Assembly (NCBI GenBank): GCA_016716835.1
Contig: JADJUW010000001.1
Coordinates: 1,054,001 to 1,118,000 of the forward strand
Direction: 5' to 3'
Length of the DNA: 64,000 nt
Source: Myxococcales bacterium
GTDB lineage: Bacteria > Myxococcota_A > Polyangia > Haliangiales > Haliangiaceae
Shown in pieces: positions 25,287 to 34,345 of the stretch (positions are counted from its first letter, which is position 1; every line of letters begins with the position of its first letter). The position numbers and the translations under genes are program-made. The notes under the pieces are model-generated. The model had not been told where the DNA came from. It saw only the letters and a program-made list of their open reading frames with translations, and ran no database searches.

Positions 25287-26021
25287 ATGGCACAACGCAT
25301 GGGATTATTAGGAAAAAAAATTGGCATGACGCAAGTGTTCGCTGACGACGGCGAACGCGTACCTGTCACCGTGATTCAAGTTGGTCCGTGCGTCGTGCTC
25401 GATAAGCGCACGATGGAACGCGACGGCTACACGGCCTTGGTGCTTGGGTTTGACGAGAAGCCGCTGCGTTTGGCCAACCGCCCATCGCTTGGTTCCTATA
25501 AAGCCGCTGGCCAAAAGCCACAGCGCTTTATCCGCGAGCTTCGGCTCGACGCGGAAGACCTCGCCAAATATGAAATCGGCCAATCGCTGGCGCCTAAAGA
25601 TGTCTTCGAGGTCAATGGCCCCGTCGACGTCACCGGCACCAGCAAAGGTAAAGGCTTTCAAGGCGTCATGAAGCGCCACAACATGGAAGGCTTTCGCGCC
25701 ACCCACGGTACGCACGAATACTTCCGCCACGGCGGTTCGATCGGCTGCCGCCTCACCCCGCAGCGCGTGCACAAAGGCAAGCGCATGTCGGGTCACATGG
25801 GCGTCGACACCAAGAAGGTGCAAAACCTCCAGCTATTCCGCATTCTCGACGAAGAGAATTGCTTGCTCGTTCGCGGCGCCATCCCTGGCGCAGCCAATGG
25901 CTACGTGGTTGTCACCCACGCCGCAACGCGCGCCGAGTACAAGCGCAAGGGCATGGGCAAGGAAGAGGTTCGTTCGAAGAACCCACTGAAGGCCTCCAAG
26001 GCCGCCGCCAAGGGCAAATAA
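25287..26021 (+). CDS. rplC: 50S ribosomal protein L3 (stand-alone gene)
   Basis: MAQRMGLLGKKIGMTQVF and the later HGGSIGCRLTPQRVHKGKRMSGHMG identify L3, which helps assemble domain VI and the peptidyl-transferase centre of 23S rRNA. The start follows a strong GAGGAG ribosome-binding site. It is 244 aa, about 30 longer than E. coli L3, because of a Lys-rich C-terminal tail (EYKRKGMGKEEVRS onward). The Gln methylated by PrmB in E. coli (GQNQTPG) is replaced by CRLTP. L3 is normally the second or third gene of the S10 operon; here its neighbours are tatD and rlmE and it has its own promoter. A second copy elsewhere is possible. Confidence 0.96.
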   Translation: MAQRMGLLGKKIGMTQVFADDGERVPVTVIQVGPCVVLDKRTMERDGYTALVLGFDEKPLRLANRPSLGSYKAAGQKPQRFIRELRLDAEDLAKYEIGQSLAPKDVFEVNGPVDVTGTSKGKGFQGVMKRHNMEGFRATHGTHEYFRHGGSIGCRLTPQRVHKGKRMSGHMGVDTKKVQNLQLFRILDEENCLLVRGAIPGAANGYVVVTHAATRAEYKRKGMGKEEVRSKNPLKASKAAAKGK

Positions 26022-26064
26022 GCCGCCCAGGCCACGCGCCTGTTGTGCTAACTAGGTCGCGCGT

Positions 26065-26673
26065 ATGGCGAAACGCAATATGGGAGACCCCGCGGTTCGC
26101 CGCGACCATTTTCACCAAAAGGCGAAAAAGGAAGGGTTCCGCGCGCGCGCGGTTTATAAGCTGCAGGAGCTCGACCAGGACTTCTCGCTGTTTCGCGCCG
26201 GCGATCGCGTGCTCGACCTTGGCTGCGCACCTGGCTCGTGGCTGCAGTACGCCGCCACGCGCGTCGGCGAACGCGGCGTGCTGGTCGGCATCGACCGCCT
26301 GCCGCTGGCCGCGGGCATTGCGCGCACGCGCGTCGTCGTCGGCGACATTTACGACACGCCGGTGGCGCAGCTGCTCGGCGATCTAACGGCCTTTGACGTC
26401 GTGATGTCGGACATGGCGCCCGATACCACGGGCATCCGCCACGCCGACCAGTCGCGGTCCGAGGCGCTGTTTGAGCATGCCCTTGAGCTGGCCTTGCAGA
26501 CGCTGAGCCCAGGCGGACATTTCGTCGCCAAGCTGTTCCAAGGCCCGGCGTTTGCCCAGCTCCTGACCGCGTGTCGCAAGCACTTTACGACGGTCAAGAC
26601 CGCCAAGCCGAGCTCCAGCCGCGCGATCTCGATCGAGCAGTACGTCGTCGCTAAGGGCTTCAAAGGCCGCTAG
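26065..26673 (+). CDS. rlmE: 23S rRNA (uridine-2552-2'-O)-methyltransferase (FtsJ/RrmJ)
   Basis: SAM-dependent enzyme that methylates U2552 in the A loop during late 50S assembly. [15 protein letters not shown] contains the first Lys of the K-D-K-E tetrad. [11 protein letters not shown] (about residues 49-59) is the SAM motif, [10 protein letters not shown] gives Asp, [11 protein letters not shown] gives the second Lys and [17 protein letters not shown] gives Glu. At 202 aa it is the expected size. It is 43 bases after rplC, so both 50S genes may share a transcript. Confidence 0.95.
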   Translation: MAKRNMGDPAVRRDHFHQKAKKEGFRARAVYKLQELDQDFSLFRAGDRVLDLGCAPGSWLQYAATRVGERGVLVGIDRLPLAAGIARTRVVVGDIYDTPVAQLLGDLTAFDVVMSDMAPDTTGIRHADQSRSEALFEHALELALQTLSPGGHFVAKLFQGPAFAQLLTACRKHFTTVKTAKPSSSRAISIEQYVVAKGFKGR

Positions 26674-26691
26674 CGAGGCTTAGAGTTCATT

Positions 26692-27315
26692 ATGGCCGAG
26701 CGGATCCTCTTTGACGCCTGGGGCGACCCGCCGCCGCGCAAGATCTCGCAGCTGGTAGCCGCCTTGCGTCGCGGCGAAATCGTCGCGTACCCGACGGATA
26801 CCTGTTTTGCGCTCGGATGCGCGCTGGGTGCCAAGGGCGCGCAAGAAACGATTGCGAACATGCGCCAGCTGCCGCGCAGCCAGCGCCTAGCCTTGCTGTG
26901 CGCGGACGTCGCGATGGCGTCGAAATTTGCGATCTTCTCAGAAACGGCGTTTCGGCTGGCGCAGCGGCTGTTTCCTGGGCCCTACACGCTGGTGCTTCCC
27001 GCCACGAAGCTAGTGCCCCGGACGCTCACCGAGGCCAAGCGCAAGACGGTTGGCATCCGCGTGCCTGCGCAGGCCATCGTCCACGCCATCATCGCAGAGC
27101 TTGGCGAACCGCTCTTGACCACGACCGCCATGGCACCCGATGCCGAGGCTCCGTGCGCCGATGCCGACGACGTGCTAGAGGCGTTTCCACATGGCATCGA
27201 CCTAGTCGTCGATGCGGCGCGCACCGCGGGCGAGCTGTCCACCGTGCTCTCAATCGAAGGCGACGAGGTCGTCGTGCTTCGCCAAGGCGCGGGCGAGATC
27301 GACGACTTGATCTAG
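26692..27315 (+). CDS. Sua5/YciO/YrdC-family protein (threonylcarbamoyl-AMP synthase-like)
   Basis: The YrdC fold is clear: VAYPTDTCFALGC (about 30-42), RLALLCADVAMASKFA, FPGPYTLVLPAT and VGIRVPAQAIV. TsaC/Sua5 use threonine, bicarbonate and ATP to make threonylcarbamoyl-AMP for t6A37 in tRNA. The sequence around QLPRSQRLALLC and the length of 207 aa are closer to the YciO branch, whose true role is less settled. It lies 18 bases after rlmE and converges with the next gene. Confidence 0.83.
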   Translation: MAERILFDAWGDPPPRKISQLVAALRRGEIVAYPTDTCFALGCALGAKGAQETIANMRQLPRSQRLALLCADVAMASKFAIFSETAFRLAQRLFPGPYTLVLPATKLVPRTLTEAKRKTVGIRVPAQAIVHAIIAELGEPLLTTTAMAPDAEAPCADADDVLEAFPHGIDLVVDAARTAGELSTVLSIEGDEVVVLRQGAGEIDDLI

Positions 27316-27335
27316 CAAGGGTCGCGCCGCCTGCC

Positions 27336-29786
27336 CTACAGGCCAAGGCGCGTGCGCTCGGCGGCTGCCACGTCGCCCGCGCCCTTGGCCACCGCGCGAT
27401 CCACGGCGGCGGTCGCGCGTTGCAGATCAGCGGGCGTCGCGGTAGCGACGTCGGGGACCAAAACTTGCGCCAGCGCGACTTCGCAACGGCCGCACAGCAC
27501 CTCGGGCGTGGCCTCGAACGCAAGCAGCGCCTCGCGCGCCTTTTTGCCTTCGCCCGCTAGCACGAGCGCGGTCGAGTCGATCGCCTTAGCGGGGGCATAC
27601 CAGTCGACTAGCTCGAGCGTCTGCTGCGCATATTGCCGCGCGCCCGCAAGGTCGCCGACGCAAAGCCGCTGCTCGGCCATCGCCGCCCACGAACGATAGA
27701 GCATCGGGTTTGGCTCTTCGGGAGAAATATCCTCGGTGGCTCGCCGCAGCTGACGCTCGGCTTCTTCGCAGCGGCCCTGCCATAGCAGCGCCACCGCCAG
27801 CACGTGCCGCCCAAGCTTGGACTTGCTGCGCCGCGAAATGCGCTCAAGCTCGGCGGTGTCCCTCGCCCCCGCGGTCGCGAGCAACGTGGCCATTTGATAG
27901 TACACCTCGACCTCGAGGCTATCGACGGCAATGGCGCGCCTTGGCGCCAGCACGGCCTTCGCGCCCGCAAAGTCGCGAAGGTCGATCATCGCCTGCGCGC
28001 GCAAGATGGCGGCGCGCACCGTCTGGGTCGCGCCCGGCGCGCCAAGCGCGCGCAAGGCCTCGGTGGGCCTGCCTTGCGTCAGCGCGATGGCCGCGCGGAA
28101 TTCACCTGCCAACACCGAGGCGTCGCCGACGGGAAGCAGCGCGTGCAAGTCGCGCGCGGAGCTGATATCGCCGAGCAAGATTTGCAGGATGCCGAGCCGC
28201 GCCCGCAGGCGTGGCTCGAAGGGCGCCGCTACTTTTGCGATGGCAGTCTCGGCGCCGCCGAAATCGTCGAGCATCAGCGAGGCATAGGCCTGCGCATACC
28301 AACGCATGTTGGCGATACGCGGCCCCAGCTCGCGATCGAGCGCAACGTTGAGGATATCAAAGGCGGCCGCGATCTCGTAGCCGCGCTCGGCGCGCAAGAT
28401 GGCCTGCTCCACCCATACCAGCGCTTGGTCTTGCGCCCCGTCGGCGGCCTTGCCCGCAGCCTCGAGCGAGGCGAGCAAGGCCTCACCGGTCGCGAGCTCG
28501 CCGCTATCGAGCAACAACGCCGCGCGATCGATGGCCGCCATCGGCACCTGTGGCGTCATCGCGTCAAATTGCGCCAACGCTTGTGCTTGGTCGCGGCTGG
28601 CGAGGTGGCGCGCGCGCAGCCATCGCGCCAACGGATCGCTTGAGCCCGCGAGCGCTTCGAAGGCGGCCACATCGCCCTCGCCACTCGCCAGGGCGTGGGC
28701 GAGCGCATAGATCGCCCGCCCGCCCACGGCCGCCGGCTCGCTCGAGCTGAGAATCGCCGCCGGCATGGCACCCGGGGCGATACCAAACAAGACCTCACGC
28801 GCGGCGCGCACCCTGAGCAAGACCAGCTCGTGGTGCAGGCGGCGATCGCGCGCGACGAGCGTCTCGAGTTTGGCTTGGGCGCTCGCCAGCGCGTCGTAGC
28901 TGCCGGCCACCAAGCTCGTCTCGGCAAGCGCCAGCACATCGCGTGCGGCGGCATCTCGGGCTTGTTGTTCGATACGCGACTTAAAAAAGATGCCCACGAG
29001 CGCGAGCGTCAGCACGGCCGCAACCGCAACCAAGCGCAGCGCCCATCGCCGTTGGCGGCGTTGCCGTCGGCGTTCCTGCAACTGCGAAGGCGGCAAGAAA
29101 ATCCCTGGAACGCTAAGCAGGCCTCCACGCAACAAGGCCGGTAGATGCTCATGCCCCATCGAGGCGGCGTAGTGCAGCGCCGCCGTCGCCGCATCGACGG
29201 GCTTTTCGCCGCCGACCACCCGAGGCCTCGCCGCTAGCCCGACGATATCTTGTGGCGTTGGCATTGGGACGTGCTTGGAACCCGGTGAGGATGGTCGCCC
29301 CTGAGGCGGCGCGGTGACGCGCGGCGGTGCAAGTGGCGGGGGCGGCACGATCGGGGACGTCGCGAGCACCGGCGGCGCGACTGGTGGCGGCGCGGTGACG
29401 CGTATGGGGGGCGGCGCTGCGGGCGGTCTTGGCGCGCTGGTCACAACCGTGGGCGGTGCCGCCGGTGGCGAGGCAAGCAACATGCCCGACGGCGCACCCG
29501 AGGGCATCGTGTCTGGTGCCTTGAGCGGTGGGGGTGGCGGCGCCGTCTTGCGCAAGCCCTCAAGCAGGCCAGTGCCTCCGCGAGGTCGACGCATCGCGAG
29601 CGCCAAAAGTTCTTTTGCCTCCTCAAGGTGCGCGCCGCGCGTTGCGTGAGCCAAGCCCTGCTCAAGCACCAACACCGCCTCGGCCGCATCGCCCCTAGCA
29701 AACAACAGCTCACCCAACGCCAGGAACGCCGCGCCCCCGGGATCGCGGGCAACCGCCGAACGCAACCGTTGTTCTTCGTCCGTCAT
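27336..29786 (-). CDS. Large TPR-like membrane protein with Pro-rich linker
   Basis: Unrecognised beyond its architecture. A TPR-like unit at residues 1-70 (AFLALGELLFARGDAAEAVLVLEQGL) is followed by about 130 residues dominated by Pro, Ala and Thr with runs of up to five prolines. A basic stretch (RRRQRRQRRWALR) and one transmembrane helix (about 250-270, LVAVAAVLTLALVGIFF) follow. The remaining 540 residues are helical and TPR-like, probably periplasmic. It belongs to a common myxobacterial design of cytoplasmic TPR plus periplasmic TPR scaffold. The polyproline runs make it a likely EF-P client. Divergent from aroC. Confidence 0.75.
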   Translation of the reverse strand: MTDEEQRLRSAVARDPGGAAFLALGELLFARGDAAEAVLVLEQGLAHATRGAHLEEAKELLALAMRRPRGGTGLLEGLRKTAPPPPPLKAPDTMPSGAPSGMLLASPPAAPPTVVTSAPRPPAAPPPIRVTAPPPVAPPVLATSPIVPPPPLAPPRVTAPPQGRPSSPGSKHVPMPTPQDIVGLAARPRVVGGEKPVDAATAALHYAASMGHEHLPALLRGGLLSVPGIFLPPSQLQERRRQRRQRRWALRLVAVAAVLTLALVGIFFKSRIEQQARDAAARDVLALAETSLVAGSYDALASAQAKLETLVARDRRLHHELVLLRVRAAREVLFGIAPGAMPAAILSSSEPAAVGGRAIYALAHALASGEGDVAAFEALAGSSDPLARWLRARHLASRDQAQALAQFDAMTPQVPMAAIDRAALLLDSGELATGEALLASLEAAGKAADGAQDQALVWVEQAILRAERGYEIAAAFDILNVALDRELGPRIANMRWYAQAYASLMLDDFGGAETAIAKVAAPFEPRLRARLGILQILLGDISSARDLHALLPVGDASVLAGEFRAAIALTQGRPTEALRALGAPGATQTVRAAILRAQAMIDLRDFAGAKAVLAPRRAIAVDSLEVEVYYQMATLLATAGARDTAELERISRRSKSKLGRHVLAVALLWQGRCEEAERQLRRATEDISPEEPNPMLYRSWAAMAEQRLCVGDLAGARQYAQQTLELVDWYAPAKAIDSTALVLAGEGKKAREALLAFEATPEVLCGRCEVALAQVLVPDVATATPADLQRATAAVDRAVAKGAGDVAAAERTRLGL

Positions 29787-29877
29787 CGCTATCGTCCTGT
29801 CGGCGCCGCGCGCCCTAAGGCGACACTAATGTACACCACCTCGTCGCGCCATCGGCCGGCACTCGCTAGAATATGGC

Positions 29878-30957
29878 ATGGGCAACACCTTTGGCCGTGC
29901 GTTTCGCGTGACGACCTTTGGCGAGTCTCACGGCGCTGGCCTTGGCGCCATCATCGACGGTTGCCCGGCGCAAACCAAGATCGACCTCGCGGCGATCGCG
30001 GCGCAAATGGATCGCCGGCGTCCAGGTCAGAGTCACCTCACCACGCAGCGGCAGGAAGCTGATGAGGTCGAGCTGCTCTCGGGCGTCGCCGACGGCGTGG
30101 CGCTTGGCACGCCGATTGGCCTCTTGATCCGCAACGCCGACGCGCGCCCTAAGGATTACGCCACCGAGGCCATCTTGCGGCCCTCGCACGCCGACTACAC
30201 GTATCGCGCCAAATATGGCATCGCCGCCGCAAGCGGGGGGGGCCGTGCCAGCGCGCGCGAAACCGCGGCGCGCGTCGCCGCGGGCGCAATTGCCGAGGCC
30301 GTGCTTGCGCCACTGGGCGTACAGATCGTCGCGTGGGTCTCGCAGGTGCATACGATCGGCATTGAGGAACCGCTCGACCTCCTCGCCATCTCACGCGGCG
30401 ACGTCGACAGGCACCTAGTGCGCTGCCCCGCGCCTGCCGCTGCCGCCGCCATGCAGGCCGCGATTGAGGCCGCGCGCAAACAGGGCGATTCCCTCGGCGG
30501 CGTCATCACCGCGATCGCGCGCGGCGTGCCTGCGGGCTGGGGCGAGCCGGTCTTTGAAAAACTCGATGCCGAGCTCGCGCGCGCCATGATGAGTTTGCCG
30601 GCGGTGAAGGGCTTTGAAATCGGCTCGGGCTTTGCGGGCACACGCCTGCGCGGCAGCGAGCACAATGATGAGTTCTACTTCGACGGCAAGGTGCGCACCA
30701 AGACCAATCGCTCGGGCGGCATTCAAGGCGGCATCTCCAATGGCGAATGCATCGAGATGCGCATCGCGTTTAAACCCACCGCCACCATCATGCAGCCGCA
30801 AGCCAGCATCACGCCGGGCGGCGATGCGGCCACCTTAGCGCCCAAGGGGCGACACGATCCGTGCGTGCTACCGCGTGCGGTGCCGATCGTCGAGGCGATG
30901 ACGGCGCTCGTGCTCGTCGACATGATGCTGCGCCAACGGCATCAGCTGCATGCATAA
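29878..30957 (+). CDS. aroC: Chorismate synthase
   Basis: Last enzyme of the shikimate pathway; converts EPSP to chorismate with reduced [25 protein letters not shown] (start), the [21 protein letters not shown] region, [20 protein letters not shown] and the late [16 protein letters not shown] are the family signatures. The 359-residue length is typical of the bifunctional/monofunctional bacterial type. A TAGAAT box ends only five bases before the ATG, so a very short or absent leader is possible. The stop overlaps the possible ATG of the Rieske gene. Confidence 0.96.
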   Translation: MGNTFGRAFRVTTFGESHGAGLGAIIDGCPAQTKIDLAAIAAQMDRRRPGQSHLTTQRQEADEVELLSGVADGVALGTPIGLLIRNADARPKDYATEAILRPSHADYTYRAKYGIAAASGGGRASARETAARVAAGAIAEAVLAPLGVQIVAWVSQVHTIGIEEPLDLLAISRGDVDRHLVRCPAPAAAAAMQAAIEAARKQGDSLGGVITAIARGVPAGWGEPVFEKLDAELARAMMSLPAVKGFEIGSGFAGTRLRGSEHNDEFYFDGKVRTKTNRSGGIQGGISNGECIEMRIAFKPTATIMQPQASITPGGDAATLAPKGRHDPCVLPRAVPIVEAMTALVLVDMMLRQRHQLHA

Positions 30958-31306
30958 CCAACTACGCATTCACTTATTCATGTCGCGACCCTCCCTCAAA
31001 ACCGCGCTTGCGCGTTGCCGGCCCGGCGAGGTCCTGGCGGCAACCGCGGACGGCCGCGAGCTGGTGGTGGCGCGCGGTCACAGCGGCGGGCTCGCGGTTT
31101 TTGAAGACCGCTGCCCCCACCAATACGCGCCGTTATCGGAAGGCTACATCGACCAAGACAATCTTGTATGCCCGCGGCACAATTGGGAATTTAGGCTGGC
31201 AGACGGGGTGATTGTCGTGCCAACGGCGCGCGCTGGCTGCCCCGGCCTGGTCCCCTTGCCGGCCGGTGACGACGGTTTGCTTGACCCCACCGCGAGATCT
31301 CGTTAG
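30950..31306 (+). CDS. Small Rieske [2Fe-2S] ferredoxin-like protein
   Basis: A single Rieske domain of the NirD/BphF type. The cluster ligands are [13 protein letters not shown] (Cys-Pro-His) and [10 protein letters not shown] (Cys-x-x-His). Early strands [16 protein letters not shown] and AVFED support the fold. Two starts are possible: ATG 30950, which overlaps the aroC stop and gives 118 aa, or ATG 30980 ([10 protein letters not shown]), which gives 108 aa and a more usual N-terminus. Probably an electron carrier to an oxygenase or reductase not encoded nearby. The overlap suggests coupling to aroC. Confidence 0.85.
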   Translation: MHNQLRIHLFMSRPSLKTALARCRPGEVLAATADGRELVVARGHSGGLAVFEDRCPHQYAPLSEGYIDQDNLVCPRHNWEFRLADGVIVVPTARAGCPGLVPLPAGDDGLLDPTARSR

Positions 31307-31338
31307 CTTGCCAAGAGCGCGAGCAATCTTGCGCGCAT

Positions 31339-32796
31339 ATGGGACTTGCCGCGGCACATAACGCCAACACGCGACCGGACGCCACGCTGGTTGCGGTAGG
31401 CGGCGCGCAGTTGCCCGAGGTGTGCGAGGTTTTGCGATCGCGCGGCCTACCCTGCGATGCGCATGAATCGCTGCTCGCGCTGCAGCGCGCCGCCCGCGAT
31501 GGCGCCATCATTGCGTACTATTGCGATCGCGAGGCGAGCCAGGTGGGCGGCCTGGTTGCGCTCGCCGCGGCCGCCCAATCGGCGGGCAGCCAGCTCATTG
31601 TTTGCGTGCCTCGCCTGGCACCGTCTGAAAAGAGCAGCGACCGCCTCTCTGATCGCGCGCTCGAGCGGATCGCAGGCGCGTCGTTTTTGTGGTCGCTTGG
31701 CGCTGTGGTCTGCGACGACCCCGATGTGTGGACCGAGGTCATCGCGCTGTGCGCCTGGCATGGCATGCCGCAAGGCGCGGCGGTGGCGCTGGTCGCCGCC
31801 CCCGGCAGCTGGATGGAGCGCGTCGCCGCCACGGTCGTGGCGGACCTAGAGCTTGCAGGCCGACGGCAACAACTGCAGCTCATGCCGACGCGCGGCGCCG
31901 GGCCCGCCCAGCTCGTGCTCATCGACGCCAACGACGACGGCGCGCCGGCGACCCGCAGCGCAACCAACGCGATGGTTGTGCCCGTCGCGGTGTTGCCAAG
32001 TGCAGCCGACGCCGCCCCGCGGGCGCTGCGTGGCGTGCGCAATGCCATGCTGGCGGCCATGTGCTGCGGCCAAGCCGCAGAGCGGCGTCGCTCACGCGCA
32101 CAAGCTGTGCCGCCCGCCGTCGACGAGGTTCGCTTTGCCCGCGCACGCATGGCGCTGGCTGACCGGCAGGCCAAGCTCGGCGATCACGAGACGAAGGTCT
32201 TTCTCGCCGCATTTGGCGTCGCGGTCACGCGCCAGGCAATCGCCTCCACGCCCTCGGCCGCCTTGCGCATTGCCAAGACCATCGGCTATCCGGTTGAGAT
32301 GAAGCGATGGGGCGCCGACGCCTTGCCCGAAAGCAAAGGCGCCGTTGTCGAAAGCGGCATTGTTTCTGCCGCCGATGTCCGCCGCGCCTTTCTGTCCGTG
32401 ATGAAGGCGGGCGAGGCCGAGGCGGCCGCCGTCGTCCGCGCCAGCGTGCCGGTCGGGCGCAACGCGCGCCTGCGCTTCTTGCAACTCGGCCAGCTCGGCT
32501 GGTCCATGGTGCTCGACCCTGGCGCGGGACGCGCACCCGAAATCGTGCCGATTCCGCTCTCACCCAAGGACGCGGAGCACTTGGCGAACTTGGTCACGAC
32601 GACGCGAGCCGGCGAGGCTGCGCTCGACCGAGATGGCTTTGCCGACATCATGCTGCGCGCGTCGCATCTCGCGTTCCAACTCGGCAACGAAATCACCGAA
32701 CTCGTGCTCGACCGCGTGGTCGTCGCGAGCTCGCCTGCGGCCTCCGTCGTCGCCGACGCGTATATCTTGCGCGCGGGCGCGACGTTTCCACGGTGA
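31339..32796 (+). CDS. Degenerate ATP-grasp (NDP-forming acyl-CoA synthetase-like) protein
   Basis: The N-terminal 270 residues look like a divergent flavodoxin/CoA-ligase-like module (LVALAAAAQSAGSQLIVCVP, PQGAAVALVAAPGSW). The C-terminal part (about 275-485) aligns with the ATP-grasp_5 domain of acetyl-CoA synthetases: LGDHETKVFLAAFGVAVTRQ, AALRIAKTIGYPVEMKRWG and GIVSAADVRRAFLSVM. The phosphohistidine-loop region normally reading HK(S/T)D before G-G-V is changed (ALPESKGAVV), so the usual catalysis is doubtful. Possibly a regulatory paralogue of such synthetases. The stop abuts the partial repeat at 32797. Confidence 0.65.
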   Translation: MGLAAAHNANTRPDATLVAVGGAQLPEVCEVLRSRGLPCDAHESLLALQRAARDGAIIAYYCDREASQVGGLVALAAAAQSAGSQLIVCVPRLAPSEKSSDRLSDRALERIAGASFLWSLGAVVCDDPDVWTEVIALCAWHGMPQGAAVALVAAPGSWMERVAATVVADLELAGRRQQLQLMPTRGAGPAQLVLIDANDDGAPATRSATNAMVVPVAVLPSAADAAPRALRGVRNAMLAAMCCGQAAERRRSRAQAVPPAVDEVRFARARMALADRQAKLGDHETKVFLAAFGVAVTRQAIASTPSAALRIAKTIGYPVEMKRWGADALPESKGAVVESGIVSAADVRRAFLSVMKAGEAEAAAVVRASVPVGRNARLRFLQLGQLGWSMVLDPGAGRAPEIVPIPLSPKDAEHLANLVTTTRAGEAALDRDGFADIMLRASHLAFQLGNEITELVLDRVVVASSPAASVVADAYILRAGATFPR

Positions 32797-32835
32797 ACGG
32801 CAGGTGGGCGCACGTGTCTTCCTGCTCGCAGATAG
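32797..32835. repeat. Partial left end of family-2 element
   Basis: A 39-base copy of the first 40 bases of the 147-bp element (one C missing near its start), placed directly after the stop codon of the ATP-grasp-like gene and nine bases before a full copy. It looks like the trace of a local duplication or nested insertion. Confidence 0.75.
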
Positions 32836-32844
32836 TGTGGGTGG

Positions 32845-32991
32845 ACCGGCAGGTGGGCGCACGTGTCTTCCTGCTCGCAGATAGCGGCCCTCCGGGGTAG
32901 TGCGAGACGGCTGTGGTATCCACAGCCCTTGGTGCTAGCCCCACCGCCCTGCAATCTATGCTCGCGGAAGAAACGTGCGCCACCTGCCGGT
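32845..32991. repeat. 147-bp palindromic intergenic element, family 2, copy B
   Basis: Same length as copy A at 16687-16833 and differing at about eight positions, most of them clustered between the left arm and the central hairpin. The inverted ends and the hairpin GGCTGTGG-TAT-CCACAGCC are unchanged. As in copy A, it separates the 3' ends of two converging genes. Confidence 0.82.
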
Positions 32992-33042
32992 AGTCTGGCG
33001 CGTCGTGAGCAGCGCAACGAGGTGGCTTACCGGGGACGCCCC

Positions 33043-34320
33043 CTATGCCATCATGGATAGCGCGTGCGCGCGGAGGGCCGCTGCATTGGTGCGCTCGGCC
33101 GGCGCCTCCCAGGTCCAGGCAAGCAAGGCTTGCAAGGTTTGTCCGACCCAGACGCCCGCGGGGCGCTGGGCCAGTGCCATCAAGTCGGCGCCGTCGAGAG
33201 GCAGCTCCTTGGTCGACAACGCCAGCCCCGCATCAAGGCCTGCTTGCATGGTGCCATGGGCCGTACGCGTCCGCGGCAGGGACGCGCCCATCGCGCGAAG
33301 CGCGCGCATCAGCGCCGCAACATGCGGCCGCCCTGCGCGTGCCAAACACGACGCCGCGGCCAGGCCCTCGCTCACCGACTCGCTTTCGACGAGGCCGCGC
33401 GCCACCGCCGCGAGCGCCTGGCGCTCGGCGATGGAACAGCGCCACCGCATGGCCAGGGCAATGGCGGCGGCGTGCGCGCGATCAGGATCGCCGGCAGATG
33501 CCGACGCGATCAAGATGGCGAGGCGTTCGATGGCATCGAGCCGCATGGCGGCCTCGCTCGCATCCAAGACTGGGGCCAGCGCCGCCACGTTCGCAAGCGC
33601 CCATTCGGGGGCAACTTGTTGCGCGATGCCGCGCCTCGCCATCAGCTGCAGCATCGGCGCCACCGCGGGGGCCGCGAGCAGCTTCCACATCTCGCTCTTG
33701 ATACGCTCGCCCGCGACCTTCGCCAATGATGGCAACGCCTCGCTCAGCGCCGCCTCCGTCGCCGGCTCGATCGAAAAATGCAGCGTCGCGGCGAAGCGAA
33801 CGACCCGCATCACGCGCAGGCCATCTTCCGCCAGGCGCGCCACCGGGTCGCCAACGGCGCGGATCACCTTGCGCTCAATATCGAGGATGCCGTCAAATGG
33901 ATCGATGAGCGTCTGCGTCGCAGGATCAAACGCGATCGCGTTAACGGTGATATCGCGGCGTGCCAGATCCTCGCGCAACGGCACGCCAAACGTCACCGAG
34001 CTCGGCCTGCGCGCATCGAGGTAGACGCCCTCGCCGCGAAAGGTCGTCACCTCGACGCACCGCCGCTTGGGCCCCGCGAGCACCGTCACCGTGCCGTGTT
34101 CAAGGCCGGTGGCGATCGTGCGCGGGAACAGCCGCTGCACCGTCGCCGGCGCGGCGTCCGTTGCAACATCCCAATCCGCAGCCAGCCGGCCCATGAGCGC
34201 ATCGCGCACCGCTCCGCCAACCACGACCGCGGCGTGGCCCGCCTGCGTGAGCGTGGCGCAAACGCCCGCCACATCGGCGGGGAGCTGCCCAGCGAGCTGC
34301 GCCGCCAGCGTTGTCGTCAT
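33043..34320 (-). CDS. cca: CCA tRNA nucleotidyltransferase / poly(A) polymerase family
   Basis: Class II nucleotidyltransferase. AAVVVGGAVRDALMGRLAADWDVATDA (about 29-56; catalytic Asp pair in DWD) is the active-site motif. VTTFRGEGVYLDARRP and EDLARRDITVNAIAFDP follow, then DPFDGILDIERKVIRAVGDPVARLAEDGLRVMR with the RNA-binding/EDxxR motif. The 425-residue length fits bacterial CCA-adding or poly(A)-adding enzymes; the two cannot be told apart here. The C-terminal half is Ala-rich and helical. Converges on repeat copy B. Confidence 0.92.
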   Translation of the reverse strand: MTTTLAAQLAGQLPADVAGVCATLTQAGHAAVVVGGAVRDALMGRLAADWDVATDAAPATVQRLFPRTIATGLEHGTVTVLAGPKRRCVEVTTFRGEGVYLDARRPSSVTFGVPLREDLARRDITVNAIAFDPATQTLIDPFDGILDIERKVIRAVGDPVARLAEDGLRVMRVVRFAATLHFSIEPATEAALSEALPSLAKVAGERIKSEMWKLLAAPAVAPMLQLMARRGIAQQVAPEWALANVAALAPVLDASEAAMRLDAIERLAILIASASAGDPDRAHAAAIALAMRWRCSIAERQALAAVARGLVESESVSEGLAAASCLARAGRPHVAALMRALRAMGASLPRTRTAHGTMQAGLDAGLALSTKELPLDGADLMALAQRPAGVWVGQTLQALLAWTWEAPAERTNAAALRAHALSMMA

Positions 34321-34345
34321 GGAGCCCTACGTACAGGCAAAACCG

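Noticed and set aside
16553..32983. Similar short peptides on the minus strand at both 147-bp repeats (starting MAHVSSASIDCR)
   Set aside because: The similarity is explained by the repeated DNA itself. The frames run into unrelated neighbouring sequence and have no ribosome-binding site or domain.
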